In this document: piece after piece, positions 60,005 to 64,000 of the stretch
Layout of the letters: every line of letters begins with the position of its first letter
How positions within the stretch are numbered: position 1 is the stretch's first letter
Origin: Parvimonas micra
GTDB lineage: Bacteria; Bacillota; Clostridia; Tissierellales; Peptoniphilaceae
Reading direction: 5' to 3'
Assembly: GCF_900637905.1 (NCBI RefSeq)
Contig: NZ_LR134472.1
Span: 1,054,001 to 1,118,000, forward strand
Length of the DNA: 64,000 nt
Notes under the pieces: model-generated
What the model was told of the DNA's origin: nothing
Databases searched by the model: none
The model's input: only the letters and a program-made list of their open reading frames with translations
Translations under genes and position numbers: made by a program

Positions 60005-60419
60005 AGAAATTTATACTGAGATAATAACAGAAGAAAGTAGAAATACAAAAAATAAAAGATATTTGGAACATCCGACTCACGAAGAAAAAGGTCATAACCC
60101 AAGTTGTGGAGATGAAATTACATTACAATTAGATATTGAAGACGGTATAATCAAAGATGCCTCTTATGTTGGAGTAGGTTGTGCAATCTCCCAAGCCTCA
60201 ACATCACTTATGATTGATTTAATTAAGGGAAAGACTTTAGACGAAGCAAAAGAACTTTGTGAAACATTTTTAGCAATGATTACAGAAGGTCTTGAGGGCG
60301 ATGAGCTAAAAAAACTTAAGGATGCTATAGCTCTTCAAAATATTTCTACAATGCCTGCAAGAGTTAAATGTGCTGTTCTTGCTTGGCATACATTAAAAAA
60401 TATACTTGAAGCTAATTAA
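59994..60419 (+). CDS. sufU: SufU-type zinc sulfurtransferase
   Basis: 141 aa. The three conserved Cys of SufU are in NPSCGDEI (~40), GVGCAISQAS (~65) and ARVKCAVLAW (~126); Asp42 of the first motif is also present, so the Zn site is complete. A TTG start at 59994 gives the standard N terminus; AAGGAG lies 11 nt upstream. Accepts sulfur from SufS. End of the operon. Confidence 0.94.
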   Translation: MDIREIYTEIITEESRNTKNKRYLEHPTHEEKGHNPSCGDEITLQLDIEDGIIKDASYVGVGCAISQASTSLMIDLIKGKTLDEAKELCETFLAMITEGLEGDELKKLKDAIALQNISTMPARVKCAVLAWHTLKNILEAN

Positions 60420-60424
60420 ATATG

Positions 60425-60453
60425 GTCGTAGCTCTTTTGAGTTACGACTTTTT
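60425..60453 (+). terminator. Terminator of the suf operon
   Basis: Ten-bp stem GTCGTAGCTC / GAGTTACGAC (one G.U) around TTTT, then five T. Confidence 0.92.
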
Positions 60454-60467
60454 GAATAGGAGGGTAT

Positions 60468-60788
60468 ATGAGGATTTTTTTTATATTATATTTGCTTTTA
60501 GACGGTTTGTTATACAACTATAAATTATTGATTTCTATAATTTTTATAATGAATTTAATATCTTTTACAATATTTTATATTGATAAAAGAAAAGCTATAA
60601 AAGGCAAGAATAGAATTTCAGAGAATAGCTTATTGTTATCAGCTTTTTTATTTGGCTCTATCGGAGCTTTTTTATCTATGCAAATATTTAGACATAAAAC
60701 GAAAAAGTTGAAATTTAGAATTTTAGTACCACTATTTTTTGTCGTGAAAGTATTGATTTTATATTATTTATATAAATTTATAGATTAA
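60468..60788 (+). CDS. DUF1294 small membrane protein
   Basis: 106 aa, about three to four transmembrane segments. The family hallmark is visible: YIDKRKAIKGKNRISENSLLLSAFLFGSIGAFLSMQIFRHKTKKLKFR (~37-84). Function unknown. Ribosome site TAGGAGGG; it is a single gene between the suf terminator and its own terminator. Confidence 0.88.
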   Translation: MRIFFILYLLLDGLLYNYKLLISIIFIMNLISFTIFYIDKRKAIKGKNRISENSLLLSAFLFGSIGAFLSMQIFRHKTKKLKFRILVPLFFVVKVLILYYLYKFID

Positions 60789-60833
60789 AAAATAACATAG
60801 AAATAATAAATTTAAATAAATAATATCCAACTT

Positions 60834-60864
60834 AAAAAACTGTTATAATTTATAGCAGTTTTTT
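60834..60864 (+). terminator. Terminator after the DUF1294 gene
   Basis: Stem CTGTTAT / ATAGCAG (one G.U) flanked by A and T runs, so it may act both ways; ends TTTTTT. Confidence 0.85.
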
Positions 60865-61154
60865 GTTATAAAAATTTTCTCTGATTTGTATTAAAAAAAT
60901 TATTTGTTGAATTTGTAGAAAGTATTATCTATAATTTACAATTATATTATATCGCGATAGAGTATTTGATTAAAGCCTTTTGATTTTGAATTGATATTCA
61001 TAACTCTATGAATAAAATTTTATAAAAAAGTCGATTTTTTTACAAAAAGGCTTTACATTTTACAGAAAATCTGTTAAAATTTAAAGATAATAATGTAATA
61101 GTGGGATAATATGTATTTTTATCTTTTTTTAATTTTTCAAAGGGGTGAAGTTTT
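60865..61154. other. Leader/intergenic region of rpoB
   Basis: 290 nt between the DUF1294 terminator and rpoB. Besides the promoter at 61052 it contains a small palindrome TATCGCGATA (near 60951). No ribosomal protein genes (rplJ/rplL) precede rpoB here, and no L10-type leader is recognisable. Confidence 0.5.
61052..61080 (+). promoter_or_regulatory. Promoter of rpoB
   Basis: TTTACA, 17-bp spacer, TAAAAT, with a leader of ~70 nt. Confidence 0.7.
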
Positions 61155-64000
61155 ATGACACATACTGAAAAGTATGGAATCACAGAAAGGGTTAGTTATT
61201 CAAAAATTCAAAATGTTTTGGATCTTCCAAACCTAATTGCCATTCAAACTGATAGTTATGATTGGTTTATTAAGCAAGGAATTAGAGATGTTTTTGACGA
61301 TATTAGTCCAATTAGGGACTATTCCGAAGCGATGAAGTTGGAATTTTTAAATTATCGTTTAGAAAATGCTCCAAAGTATTCAGAACAAGAATGTAAGGAT
61401 AGGGATATGAACTATTCAACACTTCTAAAAGTAGATGTTCGTTTAACAAACAATAATACAGGCGAAGTTAAAGAACAAGAAGTGTTTATGGGAGAAATTC
61501 CTTTGATGACTGACAACGGGACTTTTATTATTAATGGTGCTGAAAGAGTTATCGTAAGTCAGCTTGTTAGAAGTCCGGGTGTATATTATGGAGAAGAAAT
61601 TGACAAGTCAGGTAATAAGTTATTTTCTTCAACAGTAATTCCGAACAGAGGTGCTTGGTTAGAATATGATACCGACACAAACGGAGTTGTAAGTGTTCGT
61701 ATTGACCGAACAAGAAAATTGCCTATAACAACTATGATTAGGGCGTTGTTATATGAAACAAATGAAGAAATGGTTGAAAATTTCGGAGATATTAAAGAAC
61801 TTCATACTACTTTGGAAAAAGATATAACAAAGAGTTATCAAGAAGCTATTCTTGAAATTTATAGAAAATTAAAACCTGGAGATCCTGCTACTGTTGAAAG
61901 TGGGGAAAGTTTATTACATAATTTACTTTTCGATCCAAGAAGATATGATCTTGCAAAAGTTGGTAGATATAAATTTAATAAGAAATTAGCTTTAAGAAAT
62001 AGATTAATAGGAACAATTTTAGCTGAAGATATTTTCAAGACTGATAAATTCGGTGAAATGGAAAAAATTGCAAGTGTTGGAGATTATATTTCAGAAGAAC
62101 TTGCTGAAAAAATTGAAAATGCAGGATATAAGAGAGTTCATGTAAAAGTTGAAGACAAAGAGATTATCGTTGTTGGTAACCACTTTGTTGATATTGGTGC
62201 GTTTGAATTGGGATTTGACATTTCATGCAATGGACTTTCAGAAAAAGTTTATTATCCAGTTATGATGGAAATTTTAGAATCTGCATCAGAATATGAAGGC
62301 GAAGAATATGAAACACAAGTTAAGAGAGCTGTTAGAAATAGAGTTAAAGAGCTTTCTCCTACTCATATTATTCGTGATGATATTGAAGCTACTGTAAGTT
62401 ATGAATTTAACTTATTCTATGGTCTTGGAATTTGTGATGATATTGACCATTTAGGAAATAGAAGAGTTAGAGCTGTTGGAGAACTTTTACAAAATCAATT
62501 TAGAATTGGTTTATCAAGAATGGAGAGAGTTGTTAGAGAAAGAATGTCAACTCAAGATCCAGACCTTGCTACGCCTCAAGGACTTATTAATATAAGACCT
62601 CTTGTTGCGTCTTTAAAAGAATTCTTTGGTTCTTCACAATTATCACAATTCATGGATCAAAACAATCCACTTGCAGAACTTACTCATAAGAGAAGATTAT
62701 CAGCATTAGGACCTGGTGGTCTTAGTAGAGATAGAGCAGGATACGAAGTAAGAGACGTTCATGAAAGTCACTACGGAAGAATTTGTCCGATAGAAACTCC
62801 AGAAGGTCCAAACATCGGTCTTATTACTTCTCTTACAACTTATGCAAGAGTTGATCAATATGGATTTATTGAAACACCATATCGTGTTGTAAATAATGGA
62901 ATTGCTACAAAGGACATTGTTTATTTAACTGCTGATGAAGAAGATGAAGTTATTATCGCTCAAGCCAATGAACCACTTGATGAAAATGGACGTTTTGTAA
63001 ACGAAAGAGTAAGTGGTCGTGGTATTAATGGCGAAAATGATATTTATCCAAGAGATACAATTCAACTTATGGACGTTTCTCCTCAACAAATTGTATCAGT
63101 TGGTACAGCAATGATTCCTTTCCTTGAAAATGACGATGCTACTCGTGCGTTGATGGGTTCAAACATGCAAAGACAAGCAGTGCCTCTACTTGTTACTGAA
63201 GCTCCTATTGTAGGAACCGGTATAGAACATAAAGCAGCAAGAGATAGTGGTGTTGTTATCATTGCTAAAAATTCAGGAATTGTTACAAAAGTTGATAGTG
63301 ATGAAATTCATATTAAAAGAGATTTAGATAATGTAGTTGATAAATATAGATTACTTAAATTTAAACGTTCAAATCAAGGAACAACAATTAATCAAAGACC
63401 TATAGTTAATGAAAATGACAGAATTAATGCAGGGGATATTATTGCCGATGGTCCTTCAACAGAAAATGGAGAAATTGCATTAGGTAAAAATATTTTAATG
63501 GCATTTATGAACTGGGAAGGTTATAACTACGAAGATGCGATGTTGTTAAATGAACAACTTGTTATAGATGATGTTTTAACTTCATTACACATTGAAGAAC
63601 ATGAATGTGAAGCGAGAGAAATCAAATTAGGTTCTGAAGAAATCACAAGAGATGTTATAAATATCGGTGAAGATATGAGAAAGAACTTAGATGAAAATGG
63701 TATTATAAGAATTGGTGCTGAAGTTAATTCAGGAGATATCTTGGTTGGTAAAGTATCACCTAAGGGAGAAACTGAATTAAGCGCAGAAGAAAGACTTTTA
63801 AGAGCTATTTTCGGAGAAAAAGCTAGAGAAGTAAGAGATACTTCTTTAAGAGTTCCTCATGGAGAAACTGGTATTGTTGTAGATGTTAAATGTTATAGTA
63901 GAAAAAATGGAGATGAATTACCACCAGGAGTTAATGAAGTGGTTAGAGTTTATGTAGCCACTAAGAGAAAGATTAATGTAGGAGATAAAATGTGCGGTAG
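61155..64000 (+). CDS. rpoB: DNA-directed RNA polymerase beta subunit (3' end outside the window)
   Basis: The frame runs from ATG 61155 (after AAAGGGGTG) to the right edge without a stop, ~948 codons of ~1200. N terminus [29 protein letters not shown]. The rifampicin cluster reads [39 protein letters not shown] (~62630-62740), i.e. the susceptible-type residues Asp, His and Ser at the three main resistance positions. Further conserved: [16 protein letters not shown] and [19 protein letters not shown]-like region near 63480-63545. The gene is not preceded by rplKAJL as in most Firmicutes. Confidence 0.97.
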   Translation, partial: MTHTEKYGITERVSYSKIQNVLDLPNLIAIQTDSYDWFIKQGIRDVFDDISPIRDYSEAMKLEFLNYRLENAPKYSEQECKDRDMNYSTLLKVDVRLTNNNTGEVKEQEVFMGEIPLMTDNGTFIINGAERVIVSQLVRSPGVYYGEEIDKSGNKLFSSTVIPNRGAWLEYDTDTNGVVSVRIDRTRKLPITTMIRALLYETNEEMVENFGDIKELHTTLEKDITKSYQEAILEIYRKLKPGDPATVESGESLLHNLLFDPRRYDLAKVGRYKFNKKLALRNRLIGTILAEDIFKTDKFGEMEKIASVGDYISEELAEKIENAGYKRVHVKVEDKEIIVVGNHFVDIGAFELGFDISCNGLSEKVYYPVMMEILESASEYEGEEYETQVKRAVRNRVKELSPTHIIRDDIEATVSYEFNLFYGLGICDDIDHLGNRRVRAVGELLQNQFRIGLSRMERVVRERMSTQDPDLATPQGLINIRPLVASLKEFFGSSQLSQFMDQNNPLAELTHKRRLSALGPGGLSRDRAGYEVRDVHESHYGRICPIETPEGPNIGLITSLTTYARVDQYGFIETPYRVVNNGIATKDIVYLTADEEDEVIIAQANEPLDENGRFVNERVSGRGINGENDIYPRDTIQLMDVSPQQIVSVGTAMIPFLENDDATRALMGSNMQRQAVPLLVTEAPIVGTGIEHKAARDSGVVIIAKNSGIVTKVDSDEIHIKRDLDNVVDKYRLLKFKRSNQGTTINQRPIVNENDRINAGDIIADGPSTENGEIALGKNILMAFMNWEGYNYEDAMLLNEQLVIDDVLTSLHIEEHECEAREIKLGSEEITRDVINIGEDMRKNLDENGIIRIGAEVNSGDILVGKVSPKGETELSAEERLLRAIFGEKAREVRDTSLRVPHGETGIVVDVKCYSRKNGDELPPGVNEVVRVYVATKRKINVGDKMCG

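Overview
The window is very AT-rich DNA of a low-GC Gram-positive anaerobe. Gene content (FabT-controlled fatty-acid operon with FabK, nine-gene V-type ATPase, six-subunit Rnf complex, SUF system, GatCAB, serine dehydratase, in-frame UGA selenoprotein genes) fits the Clostridia/Tissierellia, most likely the Peptoniphilaceae (Parvimonas/Finegoldia/Peptoniphilus-like). The family placement is inference from gene content; no rRNA is present. Nearly all genes lie on the + strand; birA is the only confident minus-strand gene.

Layout. 1-1600: end of an unidentified gene, then two near-identical lipoprotein genes flanking a small start-less coding remnant. 1.7-14 kb: biotin and fatty-acid synthesis. 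bioY (biotin uptake), then a 12-gene operon acpP-accBCDA-fabH-fabK-fabK paralogue-fabD-fabG-fabF-fabZ behind a consensus promoter with three phased FabT operators; the convergent birA attaches biotin to AccB, and fabT follows. 14.1-19.7 kb: gatCAB with rdgB and a phosphodiesterase, then an S66 peptidase and a YgbA-like protein. 20.1-28.6 kb: V-ATPase operon in the order ntpF-I-K-E-C-G-A-B-D; the K subunit carries the full Na+-ligand set. 28.6-29.2 kb: non-coding region with DnaA-box-like sites, a dispersed hairpin repeat and a long palindrome. 29.2-33.5 kb: DUF1292 protein, HAD phosphatase, peroxiredoxin, radical SAM protein, sdaAB/sdaAA, tRNA-Leu(GAG). 33.8-39.4 kb: rnfCDGEAB. 39.5-45 kb: an EF-G paralogue, a TetR regulator and a large cell-surface protein. 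45-47.8 kb: pseudouridine synthase, two tandem small genes each with an in-frame UGA (predicted selenoproteins), GNAT and ASCH proteins. 48-53.5 kb: glmS, HAD phosphatase, a pilB/pilC-like pair without pilins, a cysteine hydrolase. 53.8-60.8 kb: DUF1576 membrane protein with a small partner, sufCBDSU, DUF1294 protein. 61.2 kb to the end: rpoB (3' end outside).

How it fits together. Biotin uptake, ligation and acetyl-CoA carboxylase feed the fatty-acid cycle, all under a FabT-type circuit. Rnf couples ferredoxin/NAD+ redox to ion transport and the V-ATPase exchanges the ion gradient with ATP; the NtpK residues point to Na+ for the ATPase. The SUF genes supply Fe-S clusters needed by Rnf, serine dehydratase and the radical SAM enzyme. 

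Most unusual points: tandem CxxU/UxC-type selenoprotein genes, the second apparently starting at AUU; an RnfB that has lost exactly the four ligands of one [4Fe-4S] cluster; an RnfD with a ~219-residue Arg/Glu-rich repeat extension; an interspersed hairpin repeat whose two copies show a compensatory base-pair change; and the 15-bp-phased FabT operator triplet.
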